From Pegea sp. RAD2-039 (taxonomy: Eukaryota; Chordata; Thaliacea; Salpida; Salpidae): DNA of 64,000 nucleotides. The stretch is taken from positions 1 to 64,000 of the forward strand of contig JAQGEQ010000011.1 of assembly GCA_034620365.1 (NCBI GenBank), in the 5' to 3' direction. Under the pieces are notes generated by a model, which saw nothing but the letters and a program-made list of their open reading frames with translations, had not been told where the DNA came from and did no database searches. Shown here piece by piece: positions 36,201 through 48,200 of the stretch (position 1 is its first letter; the number at the start of each line of letters is the position of its first letter). The translations under genes and the position numbers were made by a program.

Positions 36201-39200
36201 AATTGAAGAAACTGGCAGCAGATTGTTAATTAATTTCCTGTTTTTTGGCAAGATGTACTTTTTTTAAGCATTCAAATTCAATTATTTGAAAAAGAGCAGT
36301 TGTTCCCATCTCTGTTTTATTTACTTAATTTTGTTCTAATTTATTTCATACTCCTGCTTTTCACCTCTTGACTTATCGTATATAAATATAAGCATCTTAT
36401 AATATAAGGTATATAAGGATCTGATAACTTGATTATTTGTTTTTAATATAAACAGATTATTTATTAACATTGATATTTTGATAGAAAAATTTGGCCAGAA
36501 ACTGGAATTTTTGGTTCAGATGATAATACAAATGAAGATGAAGCAAAACTAATTCATGAAATAGTTCTAGCTGATCTTACAAGTAAATTACAAACTTCAA
36601 TTCACCTACAGAAGTTATTTGTCATCTTTTAAAGGTATTGCCAGACTCAAAAGTCAAAACGTCAGTTTGGCTCCTAAAGAAGAAAAGGAAGAAGATTTAG
36701 ACGAAGAAGAAGAGTATAGATCTTCTCGCGCTAACTTCTCTAAGCGAGAGATCGAAATTAGTTACAAAGATTACATTAAAAAGTAATTGAGTGACCTCTG
36801 TTCTCATCTACTTATCTTTGTGTGTCTTGAAGATTTGCAGACCCGAATGTTATAAGATCTTATGCAACTCTTTTGAAATCTTATGAATCAAATGGTCAAC
36901 ATCTTAATCACTGCATTGTCAAAATGTTTCATCGTGTTGCTTATCAGCTAAAAATGTATGGCTTCCTTTTCCAAGCATCAATTTTCCGAGTTTTTCAAAA
37001 GGTTTCTGCATCATCTACTATTGATGATGATGATGATTTAACCAATTATTTTCTAGATTCATTCACTTGCAAGCTATGATGAAAGCTATCATGAAATTGT
37101 CACTCTTGGTGATTGGGTTTTACAAAAGTTTTTTGAAGTTTTTCGTCGTAATCCAACTGTGATTGCTGAGTTGTTGTTCTGGAAACAAAATGTTAATCAC
37201 TGCTTTGAAATATCTGATGGTTATGGTTCTACTGGCCTCACTAGCAACAAGTTAGTTCTTACAAAGACTTCTACAAATTTTCCAATGTATCATTTTTGTA
37301 ACCAGCAATTTTTTGGCAGAAAATCGAAGTCTTCATCTTGGACTGATGAAGAGATTGAAGAATTAGAAAGATTATTTACATTTCATCGTTCTAAACTAGA
37401 AACAGGAGGTGACTGTGTTGGCACTTTTGTCTCATCCCACAAACTTCAACTTGTATTTATGATCAGAAGTTGTATCACTTAAATCATATCACTATATTTT
37501 GTAACAACGCTTTCTACTTAACTTCTTCATAAATAAACATTTTTGTTTATCTTTAGAACTTCTTGATTCAATTTTGTCTGATATAAATGATGAGAGTCGA
37601 AACCGAATACAAGTCCGTAATAAATTGTTGCAGCTTGGTTTGGTATCAAATCCGAATTTACTGAAAAGAGCAAAAGGGTAAAAGCAGAGTTCTCCAATGA
37701 TGTAATATCTATTTAATTCTATTATGTAACTACATTTTACTGACGTACTTAACTTATTTTCTCCATACGTCAATCTTACATAACAACCCACTTGTTCACG
37801 TCTAATTTTTTTACCACGAAAAATCGTCTTAATAAAATTGATTAAGTACTTTACAATTTTAGATAACAAAATTTATCCAAAATTAACTTAGTATTTTTTA
37901 CTCTTTTTGTTAGATCTAAATCTTCTATTTGGAGAACTGACGATGTAGATGAATTAAAACGTTTGTTTGAAGAATTTAAAAACTATGATGGTAGGTCCTC
38001 ATCTTTTCAACTGTAACATTTAATTCACAGCTTAATCTTTAGATCCTGTTGGTTGTATCTTGCCAATGCTGACGCGCAAGCGCTCTCGATCTATGGTTGT
38101 TGATAAGATTCTTTCACTGGGACTAGTAAACGACAGGTGATTCTTTACTCATTTATTTAGTAACACAAAAAACATACGACGCGTTTTACAGAAAACAATT
38201 ATTCAAGAAGCGAACTCAGCACCATCGATCTTCAGAAACTTCTACCTCATCACACGGTATATCAGCTGAATTTGTTTTGAAGTCATAAATTAGACTGAAC
38301 ATCGTTTAGATAAACCTGGAACAAGTCGCTCTACTTACCAAGTGTATGAAGATACAGATGAAAGTGAAAATGAAAATCTTCTGGATGAGACTGGTAAGTG
38401 TTGAACGATGATTATAAGTGTCTGATGCTTTTGGTGGTTACACAGATCAAAGCATGACGTCACTAGTCACTCAAATGCGCCAACATGAAGACTCGTCAGC
38501 TCTTATCGATTCAATTGAATGGCTTACTAGAAGTTTGAAGCAAGTAGCAGATGATAGAAGTATTGATAAGCAAGCAGAAAGCAACAGCAACACCACACAG
38601 GGTATACTTATGTGAAATTTGGCTCACTTCTTGTATTTAATTGGCGATCTTTTAATCGGTGAAGTACTATTTAGTTCTTTCAGGATATTTACCGATTTCC
38701 TTTTGCTTTCCACAATTGCTTTGGGTAATGTCGACTGGCAGAAGTTTACTTCAAATATATTACTTTGTCATGAAGTATCGATTTACTATTGTGATTAAAT
38801 TCAGCATTTTCTTCTTTAAACTTGTCTACAAATTCATGAGGTAACGTCCAAATCGTTTTTGTTTTCAAGCTCACTTACCACCCTTAGTACCATTCACCGA
38901 AAATCAAGAAACTGCGCTCATTAATCGCTGTTTCAAGATCCTCCTCCTAAAGATCGGCTTACAACATCCTTCTTCAGATCAAGTAGCTATCTCTCGTATT
39001 TGTTGGAATCTATTAATTAGAGTTGTTGTAGGTTTTCTGGAGGATTCCTTCCAATTTAGATTCTGCAAAACTATACTCTACTATAGAAGAATTGAAATCT
39101 ATTGACATTAACAAAGAAGCAAGGTTCAAGTTGTTTTCTTTATTCTTATTCTTTTCTTACTATTTTTTTCTAGCTCCTCATATTTATCAGAAGATGATGA

Positions 39201-39288
39201 TAGTATTGTAGTGAAGAAGCGAAGAGTTGCTAGAGTACTCATTGATGATGAGGATGATGATGATGATTCGGCTACTGCTCATTTCTGA
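30291..39288 (+). CDS. TIMELESS: Timeless (replication-fork protection complex), 27 exons
   Basis: Exons: 30291-30387, 30444-30597, 31447-31564, 31708-31916, 31967-32081, 32129-32262, 32318-32494, 32545-32718, 33396-33530, 33587-33690, 33748-33892, 33940-34090, 35399-35553, 36485-36582, 36635-36782, 36833-37001, 37057-37250, 37320-37408, 37557-37677, 37914-37990, 38043-38136, 38192-38256, 38310-38393, 38446-38601, 38870-38982, 39032-39123, 39174-39288. All junctions are in frame; 1160 residues against 1208 in human. The start [20 protein letters not shown] is nearly the human one. Landmarks are [56 protein letters not shown] and AELLFWKQ. An acidic run near residues 675-690 and a Glu/Asp-rich C-terminus follow human architecture. 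With Tipin, Timeless stabilises stalled forks in the nucleus. This is the essential Timeless/Timeout type, not the insect clock paralogue. The exon 17-18 intron (69 nt) is stop-free. Confidence 0.97.
31042..31057. repeat. TAT trinucleotide microsatellite in a Timeless intron
   Basis: About five TAT units lie in the second Timeless intron (30598-31446). It is low-complexity and has no coding effect. Confidence 0.75.
39242..39267 (+). repeat. GAT trinucleotide run coding the acidic tail of Timeless
   Basis: A GAT/GAG run in the last Timeless exon encodes consecutive Asp/Glu residues at the C-terminus, where human Timeless is also acidic. Tandem codons make length variation likely. Confidence 0.75.
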
Positions 39289-39475
39289 TTCATCCCAACA
39301 ATAGATTTTGTGAATATTTTCTGCAGATATCTCGCTTGGTTAAAATCTTTTTATGTGCTTAGTGGTCTTCTTGAACTTGCTCTAAACTATTTTTTTCTTA
39401 TTTGAATAATGTTTTATATAAAAAAAATTTGTGTTTTGTCTAAGATATATATTGTAGTTGTACTCTACTCTGTAT

Positions 39476-39481
39476 AATAAA
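39476..39481 (+). promoter_or_regulatory. Candidate poly(A) signal AATAAA (Timeless)
   Basis: AATAAA lies about 190 bases after the Timeless stop, preceded by T-rich sequence, a plausible 3' end for the transcript. Confidence 0.5.
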
Positions 39482-40539
39482 ACAACACATAATGCAAAAT
39501 TGTCAAACTCTAATTCTTTATTTTAGTCAAAATGCCACTAAATGTTTATAAATAAGGTTTATTGTCAGAAATACAATTGCAAAAACTACTATTGTTTCAC
39601 TCTAATGAATAATCTATAATCACATTTAAGGAGATAATTATTATTTTTTATATAATCTACACGAATGACTTTTGGTTTTGAAGATGCTTTCTATCAGGCA
39701 CGAATCACGAATATGATTTATTTGAACAATTATTAGAGTGATAAAGTGATGGATAGATAAGTCAACATGACCAACAAGCAATTATCTTGTCAATTCTGTT
39801 TGTTAAACTAGTGGTAACTCAGATTTTATCAATTTGGTGTTTTTCTGCTTCAGTTTTTAATCAAATTCTAGAATCAAAATTAGTTGAAATAGAGTTGAAA
39901 CTATATTTATCAGATTACTATCAAGTTAAAGAAGCAGAAATCTTTTTAATTCATTAACTTTCAATTTTCAACTACATTGTTTAGAATAACTTATCTTTAT
40001 TAATTTTAAGCTCATCCTTGAAATTTTTATAGATTTAGTCAATATTACTATTCACTTGTGATCACCATTTGCTTGCATGTGATTAGTACTAGACAAAAAT
40101 ATTAAAGCAAAAAACGAAAGTTTGTTAACTTTTTAATAGTTTGATAAATTTAATCAGCTGAATGTTAGATTAGAAATTGTTAATTATATTTCTGCTTGTC
40201 AAAACTGTTTCTGTTATGCTCGACAACTGTTGCAGTAAATTAAAAGAAGTTAAAACATATAAGATAATCGACAATTTTTACGGTTTTTTGTAATCAAAAG
40301 TTTGAATTAGGATAAAAGACTAGTTTTATTTAACTTCTTTTTATGGATTTTCCACCTAAAACAGATAATACAAAGCTGGAATCTGTTTAAAGATCATTCA
40401 CCGAAAAGCCATCCTTAAATGGGCATACTTTTTCTAATGCAAAGACGGTCTTTATAAGCTAAATATAATCCTTGTAATATAGACGCCTTTGTTCTGACTT
40501 TGTGTTAATAGCCTAAATTACTTTTGGCGTTTGCCATCT

Positions 40540-40760
40540 TAATTTTATAGAATACTTTAAAAGTCACAATCTCTCAAACGTTCAAAAATTAAACCGTTCA
40601 ACAAGTTTAATAACTCTAGTGGAGTAAAAACTTTTTTAATAAGCTAACCAAGGTTTGGAACTCTCTTCCTGATTCCATCATTACATCAAAATCTATCACA
40701 TATTAAAAAAGATGCTATAAAGACATGTTACTTTTTCAACATGTTTCATGTAACACTGCC
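40540..40760 (+). mobile_element. CR1-like relic, ORF2 C-terminus
   Basis: The frame FNKLTKVWNSLPDSIITSKS (about 40638-40697) matches the ORF2 C-terminal motif with WNNLPSEIVMSKS of the intact LINE, and SHNLSNVQKLNRST just upstream fits its RRHKLHLNKPTPP stretch. The DNA is too diverged for the same subfamily. The frame shifts between the two parts, and only the extreme C-terminus remains, as expected of a 5'-truncated copy. Confidence 0.75.
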
Positions 40761-41189
40761 AGTTTCTTGCATAGTATGATCAACAAGGATTGGAAACACA
40801 ATTCGCTTTTCATTTAGTTATCGCAGAAATCTTTTATACATTTCAAAAAAAAAGTTTGTAAAGACTTCTAACAACATCATGGCTGTTCATGTCTTAAGCA
40901 GCAATCATAATAAAAAGATAGTGGAAATATTTCAATTGAGGATGTGTTATATATTCAAAACAAATTGATGGATCCAAGAAGGAATCGAAATCAATATTTA
41001 AAAAGTAAATTTTCGTAAATTGTGTAAATGAGTCAGAATTTTTTGTGAAACAATTGATTCGTGAATTTGACGAAAGCTTTTTAAGAGAGAACAAATTATT
41101 TTTATGATTTATTTCTACCTCATTTTTATGGACTTGGATAATAACAGAAATCTATCATTAGGAAGGTATATAACTGGAGGATAACACGG

Positions 41190-41450
41190 AGTTAAAGAGA
41201 TGTAATGTACTATTTCTGCTGAGAACGACCATGTTGTAAGCCAGGGCAGAAACTATAGAGATCCAGTTGTTGCTAATGCAGCAGGAATCCACTCTCCAGG
41301 CCAACAAAGTATTCAGCAAAACGGAAGTGACTGATGCGGCTACCCCCAGCTGGCGTCGCAAGAGCTGCCAAAAGAACAGAGACAAACTGCCTACGAGGCT
41401 CTAACTCCGACTTTAATTTTGAAGTTCTGCCTCTCTTAGAAATGTAAAGA
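41190..41450 (-). repeat. Dispersed coding-derived repeat, copy 2
   Basis: This is the second copy of the repeat at about 700-965. On the minus strand, SKRGRTSKLKSELEP, then FRFAEYFVGLESGFLLH and QQLDLYSFCPGLQHG appear, with a stop between the last two. The other copy lacks part of the middle section. The less AT-rich base composition contrasts with the flanks. The family is not identified. Confidence 0.55.
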
Positions 41451-43124
41451 TAATAAAAAGGCAATAAAACAGATTAAGAAGGTTCTTCTACCTGAGTTTT
41501 TTAAGGAATTTTTTTTGTTGCACAAAGAGATGCAATATTGATCGCATAATAGAATAGACAGAGCACTTAACAAAATAATTAGACATTTGTATAAATGTAT
41601 GAGTTAGCTTATCTTTCATGTTTTGAACGACAGTTAAAATGAAAAATTAATGATCTGAAGATTATCCACGATATTAAATTCCTTGTCTTTCGAAATTTAG
41701 CACAGAATACTTTCGTAATAAAGATAGTTCATTGTGGTATGATCAGATTGATGACACCAGCCTAAATTATTTGTAAATAAAATATACTTGTAAGATAAAC
41801 AGCTGTAGGCTTTGATTGATTGATAGATTTGGGTAAAGTAAATAGTTAATATCACAACAACTTGATTTAAGTATACATCAAGGCTAAAAGGTTTATAAAT
41901 GTAATTTCGGTTATTTCAGTGCATCAAACCTTCCTGATAAATGCTTTACTTCAGGTAATCGAACTAACTAAGAAGATCATTTTTTCCAAAGATATAAAAC
42001 AAATTAATTTCTTTGAAAGTAGTATTTGTAGTATCCAAGGCTTTTATTGCTTTTATATAAAACTTTAGAACACTGAGTGCAAGATAATAAAGATAAAAAA
42101 ATGTCATACTTAATCAAATTTACTTTTTGTTTCGTTTATATTAAGCGTTTATCTTAAAACATCTTTGGTATAAATCTTCTGAAAATAAGTTCCTCATCAT
42201 TAGCTAAAATTTGATTAATTAGTTAGATTTATAAAAGGATGTTTTTATTATATTATGAAACTATGTTATAGTATAAATACTCATAATATGAATAAAATGA
42301 ATTTGACGAAAATTATTTCATTTAACCTTTTTCTAGATTTAAACTAAATGAGTCCTTTGTAGAGCAATAATTAGCAAATATTAAATTGTAACAGTAACAA
42401 ACTATTTCGAAGTCTTAGCTATTCTCTGTGAAATTATAAAGATAAAGATCAAATAATTAGACGAAACCATTTACGAAATTTCATCTTATAAAAATACGAA
42501 AAATTTCATTACAAGCTTTTAAAACATTATTATTATTAATTCACCGAAATTTTTGATTTTTTTAAGCTTACCAAAATATTTAAATTAATTTTTTAATTTA
42601 ACCAGATTGTAGCTATTTAGAAATTTTTTATATAACATTTATATACATTTTTGATAATAGTTAAGAAGTGGAATAAAAAAGTTTTGTTAAAGTTTTATCA
42701 TGCAAATAATTTTCAATTCTATTTATTTTAGTTCAATTCAATAACTACTAGTATTATTATAAGACTATAGTATGTTGATTATTTGTTAATTTATTATTTT
42801 TTGTTTTTATTCTTTGTAGAGTTTATTAAGAATTTATGAATATTTGTTACATTATTGGTATATTGAAGGTAAATTGACTACGTCTAAAACAAATTTATAT
42901 AAATATATATATTTATCTTGAAGCATTATTTATTCTGTTTTAAAATGTTGTGTAACATTTATGCAAATTGAAAAAATCAAATTTATTTTTTATATTTTGA
43001 ATATTTGATTCAACTATTTTCAGAATAGTTTTATATAATAAATCTAAGATAAAAATGTTTAAACTAGAAAGTTTTATTCTTAAACATTAAATGCTTTTCT
43101 TTATAAGTCCAGGTTTAATCAATA

Positions 43125-45255
43125 ATGTCTAAACGTAAAACTGAAGAAACTTTTGATCAGTTAGAAGAAAATAAAAGAGTAAAAGGAGAAAACTTCCAAA
43201 AAGAAGTTTCATCTGTTGACAAAACTTCTGGTTATATTTCATTATATGATGAAGTTTGTCAAAGTGGAATTTTAGATGAAAAGAAGGGAACAAGTGTGAG
43301 ACAAAAATGTTATAATTATGTAGATGCAAGAAAAAAGAAATTACCAATCCATATGCTTAAAGCAAAAAAATCATTGTTTGAAAATCTAGAAGTTTTAAAT
43401 GAGTCTGAATATTACTTTGAAAAAGGATTGAGAAAAGTTCGACCCTATTTTTATACTTTTGATACATTCTGCAAAGGTAATTTTATCAAATTAGTTGATG
43501 TAAATAAATGTTGTCAAGTAAATCATATTTTAATGCAGCAAAGTAAAATCTAAAACCGTTTTTAGTTCAATAGATTAATCATTTCTGTTTCATTATTTAT
43601 TTCAAGTACTGAAAAATAAAGATTTCTTTTTGGTTAGTTGAAATAATTCTTTTAATTATATTTATTGCTAAACTTATAACTACTGATTATCTTTAGTACA
43701 ATTTTAGGTGAGAAAGATTTTTGATTTAATTTGAATCAATTAAATTTGTTTTTATAGAAAGATGGCTTGGCAAAACTCTCAGAGAACTATATACAAAAGA
43801 ATTCAGATTATATCCAATTGAATGCTATGAAAAAGCAGCTATAAATGGGAATTTATTATTAAACTTACAAAAAGTAAAGTCACTCGATGTCAAGTTGAAA
43901 AATAATGATTTGATATCAACAAAGTACAAATAGTGTTTCCTGGATTTTGATATAAAATTCATTTTTGGTTTTTTTTGCATTTTAGATAAATTTTGAAATT
44001 TCTTTTATACTCTTTTTTGTTTTATAAATAAATTATTTTTAGCAAATATACAGTTTATTTAGTATTATTTTTATTTTGATAGACTTCATCGCCATGAAGG
44101 GCCTGTTACGTCAGCTGAAATCAAAATTATTGCAGAAAACTCGAAATTTCTAGTTGTTAACAAACCATCAGGAATGCCTATACACCCATGTAGCAGATAT
44201 CGAAATAACACTTTGCTGTTCATTCTTACAAAGGTTTTGAAGGGTTTGTTTACTCTTGTTTTTTGCAGCTAACATGTATTACTTTTTTAAGGAGTTTAAT
44301 ATGGAAAATATTCATGTTTGTCATCGAATTGATCTGTTGACGTCAGGAATTTGTATTTTTGCCAAAACAAAAGATATTGCAAAGACTTTAGGCGAAGAAA
44401 TAAGAGAGCGAAGCGTATGTTGGGACAATTTTTTTATTTCTAAACTTTTGTTTTGAAACTATTAACTTTCAAATGGTTGAAATGAAATGCTACTTCATTT
44501 CATTTTGTAAATTTTCCATGATTTTATCAACTACATCAAGAACAACTTTTTTCATTGTAATAAAATAATTTGTTTGTCTTTTTAGGTGGAAAAGGAATAC
44601 GTTTGTAAAGTGGTTGGTGAGTTTCCTGACAAAGGTGAAGAAGGGTATTTATGTGATGCTCCAATTACCAACATCAATCCCAAATTGGGTTACGTTGTTG
44701 CTTGGGCTATCGATGGCAGGCCTTCAAAAACTGCTCAAACAACTTTCTACAGATTAAGTACTGATGGCGAAACAAGTATTGTTTTATGTAAACCAAAAAC
44801 TGGTAAGCTATAGAAGAGTTATTAATTTTACTTATTCACATTCCTACTTTTTAGGTCGTACTCATCAAATTCGCGCTCATCTTCAGCTTCTTGGGTTCCC
44901 GATCATTAATGATCCTATTTACAATCATCCAGCTTGGGGAAATTCTCGTTTTATCCAAGGTCCTTGTGATCGAGTCCTTGAAGAAGTTGTTGATCAAATC
45001 TTGTTTGAGTGGAAGATGCAAACTCACAAACAAACAGCAGACAAAAAAGTTGATCTTAAAAAAGAAGAGACATGTAAAGATGATGAAATAGATGCTGAGT
45101 GTTTCTTCTCAGATTGTCCTGAGTGCGTTGATCCTATTCCTGATCCTAATCCTTCCGATCTAATCATGTACTTACATGCTCTTAAATACAAAGGAGAAAA
45201 ATGGATGTTTGAAACAGATATGCCTGAGTGGGCCAATATAAAATCATCTGTTTAG
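43125..45255 (+). CDS. RPUSD2: RPUSD2-type RluA-family pseudouridine synthase (6 exons)
   Basis: Exons: 43125-43476, 43758-43923, 44083-44233, 44292-44414, 44586-44802, 44855-45255; all junctions in frame, 469 residues (human RPUSD2 545). It isomerises uridine to pseudouridine in RNA. The N-terminal 100 residues are charged and variable. The family block YYFEKGLRKVRPYFYTFDTF ends exon 1. Then LHRHEGPVT leads into the catalytic domain, with VNKPSGMPIHPC and the RluA motif HRIDLLTSG, whose Asp237 is the catalytic residue. VEKEYVCKVVGEFP and GRTHQIRAHLQLLGFPIIND complete the fold. The C-terminal segment DLIMYLHALKYKG and the final MPEWA also match RPUSD2, which separates it from mitochondrial RPUSD paralogues. 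No targeting peptide is obvious. The intron inside the catalytic region (44234-44291) is 58 nt. Confidence 0.95.
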
Positions 45256-48200
45256 TATAAACGGTTTAACTAGTCTAGTGTAACAATTTAAAGTCTGATA
45301 GTATGAAGTTGATTTTGCACTGAGTAAAATTATTACTTTATCTATTCACCTTTGTTTTAAATTACAAACTTTATCAGATCAGAGATATGCAATTTTTAAA
45401 CACAGAATTTGAATGGTATTGATGTCATTCAACATCAAATTAACTTTTAATAAAATTAAAATATTTGTAATTGTTTATCAATTTTACTGTCTTCAGTATT
45501 TCATCGAAAGCAGACAGCTAATCTCAGTAAGTATCTACAATTTGCTAAACGAAATGTAAGTGCTGAAAAGACTGATTATAATGTTTGTTAATTATATTCA
45601 AATTTGTATATTTTATGAAGTTGAAAGAATATTATTGAGTTCTTACAGAATCCGACTGAAATCGAATTTCGGTGATTCTCTTTTTTATGTTTTTCTAGAT
45701 GTATATCACATTAACAGAGATTTTAGAGTTATTATTTGTTAAGCCTTACTTCTTACTTTCACTTATAACTAAGCTCATTGCGATAAAAAGCTAAATGATT
45801 ATTATAAAATACACTTGCACACTGAGGTTGTTTATTGCTACTTTAACTTGTTTAATGCCTTTCAAAGCTTACTTAAAGTGGATTATATAAAGTCTGCACT
45901 TTAATTGACACTGTAAATAATATTCTAAATTTGTAATGAAAATTTAAAAGCTTAAAATTGCAATTGAACAACAAATTCATCATCTAAATTATTTTCTTTT
46001 CTGCTTAATTTTCTTCAGACTTTAGAAAAATTATTTAAATACAGATTAGTGAAGTTTTTTTATCTGTTTAAAAGAAGAAAATAGTTTAATGCTAAAACAC
46101 TAACTATTTATCAAGTTAGCTCCAAAGGTAATTAGTGATAGTGGAACAAAGATATCTATTAAGATAGAGTCAAAAGAAAAGATTTGTAATGTACGATTAA
46201 TTTACACCAAATATTGCGGTTATTACACTTTGTAAGCATTTAACTTAAGGCAGCTCTTTGCGGCTGTGTTTTTGAGATATTTTGATGAATGAAAAGATGC
46301 CAACATTCTGTCAGTTTCTTATGAATTCTAAAATTAAGCAAGATATGTTATCTTAATTATATAATATAAAGAGATCAAGTTATTTTCAGCATTTTTAAAT
46401 CATGTATTCTTTTAAACTAATCATTCTTGGTTAATTATACTGAGTATTTGAAAATACCATAAAGCTAAGTATTTGTTAACCATTTAAACTTTTGTTTATA
46501 AATAAAGTGAATAGCGAACTGTTGATAGCTTATCTAAAAGAAGGATAACTTTTTTGTCTTAAGTGTATGCATAAGATTTGTTTGATAGAATTTCAGTTCT
46601 ACAGCAGCATTTTTCAAGATTTAGAGATAATAGATAGATATTAAAAGCAATTCCAACTGTCAATTTGTATTAAAAAAGATAATCAAGAAAAGCATTCTAT
46701 TGTCTGACTGAAGAATATAATCGCAAAGTAACCTAAACTAAAGCATGAGTATTCAAATGCATTGAGGTCATGTTGAAAAGAATTTGACAGAACGTTTATT
46801 TTGAGGGTTACTAAAAGATCACTGAAAATTACTCAAACTACTATATAGCTTGTGAAAGTTTTTCTTATAAGGGTTTATTAAATTTTAATCTTATTTTACT
46901 TTAAAAAGGTGAGTATAATTCAACTGCATATATCAAGTTTTTAAGACAAGGAGTATTTTAAAAATATTTGATTTATGTGATCAATGTGAATTTTTGTAAT
47001 AATACCTTTGCATAAATTACATTTAAATTTTAGTATAAACGAACTACATTCTAAGGCTTTTAGAATAAAACCTACACTACTTTTACCAGCTAGGCCTCTG
47101 TATATAGTAAATGCAATCACTTTACAAAATGTTTAAGTAGAATTGTGAGCCCTTTCATAATTTATTGTAATCATTTACCTCTTCCATAATAAAATTTAAT
47201 TATCTTTAGAATTAATTCTATAATTATTGTTGTAAATTAACTTTGGTTTTTATTTTATTTCTATAAAATGGAGCTTAAAAAAATAGTAAAACTGATGAAG
47301 GTTTTAGTTTAAATAAAGCAAAGTACTTTCATTGATATGATTATTTAATTGGTTAAAATAGTTACTTTATAATAATTGCAGACTGTCATACTAAAGATAA
47401 TTAAAAAACAACATTAAATCAACTTAAGATAAAAACAAAAATATGGAAATATTTTGTTTTTTTTATCATTTATAACAAATATAAATAATTCAGTAAAAAA
47501 GGATAAGATCAATTATTGATTTGTTTAACTTACAATTTAGGCCATAAAACTAGTTTAAATTTATTTAATAATATCTCATTTTTCTCTACTGTAGTTTTTA
47601 AGTTCATTGGTAAACTACACAATATATAGACTGTCATTTTCTAAATGCCTACTAGGAAAATGTGTAATTTTCTTATGATTTATACTATTTATAATTGTAT
47701 AATTATTTCATATAAACTAATAATTTGTTTTGGCCAAGGTTTTTAAAGTGAAAATAATATTTAAAACAATATATTGCTTTCGCCTAACTGATTTAACAAT
47801 TTTTCCAGATTCGAAAAACTAGTCATTAGATTTTAAATAACTTGATAATAATTACTTTAGTCAATCTAATGATCAGTTTATACAGTTCAAACCCCAGATT
47901 ATGAACTGAAATCACAAAAAGCTGATGCTAATTTGATGATATGATTATATCGACTAAGGCTTCAAAAGGATTTTATCTGTTAAAACTTTTATATAGCAAA
48001 TATTTTTATCCTCTAATTTGACGCAAAAATCAATTATCTATACTACTTCACTGTGTTTTGTTTTTGACAAATATACTGGATCAGATTCAGCCAAAGCAGT
48101 CCGTTTATAGTTGTTGATCTTACTTCAATTAATAAAATCATAAAGATATATGCCCTTGAGTGATGTTTTAATAGGATTCAATTTACTTACTTCTCAGAAT

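Larger units (their letters stand above)
39289..43124. other. Spacer with repeat debris
   Basis: It lies between Timeless and the pseudouridine synthase. It holds a CR1 tail relic (40540-40760) and a dispersed repeat copy (41190-41450), listed separately. A stretch near 40960-41100 reads as a partly open frame on both strands, but nothing recognisable was found. The rest is AT-rich. Confidence 0.55.

Noticed and set aside
37492-37869. 125-codon minus-strand frame
   Set aside because: Antisense to a Timeless exon and introns; no motif.
38394-38418. 25-nt intron in Timeless
   Set aside because: First considered because the frame allowed it, but an acceptor at 38444-38445 gives an ordinary 52-nt intron in the same frame.
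45480-45594. Possible small exon after a CTTCAG acceptor
   Set aside because: Short open frame lacking any family match and lying after the synthase stop codon; compatible with chance.
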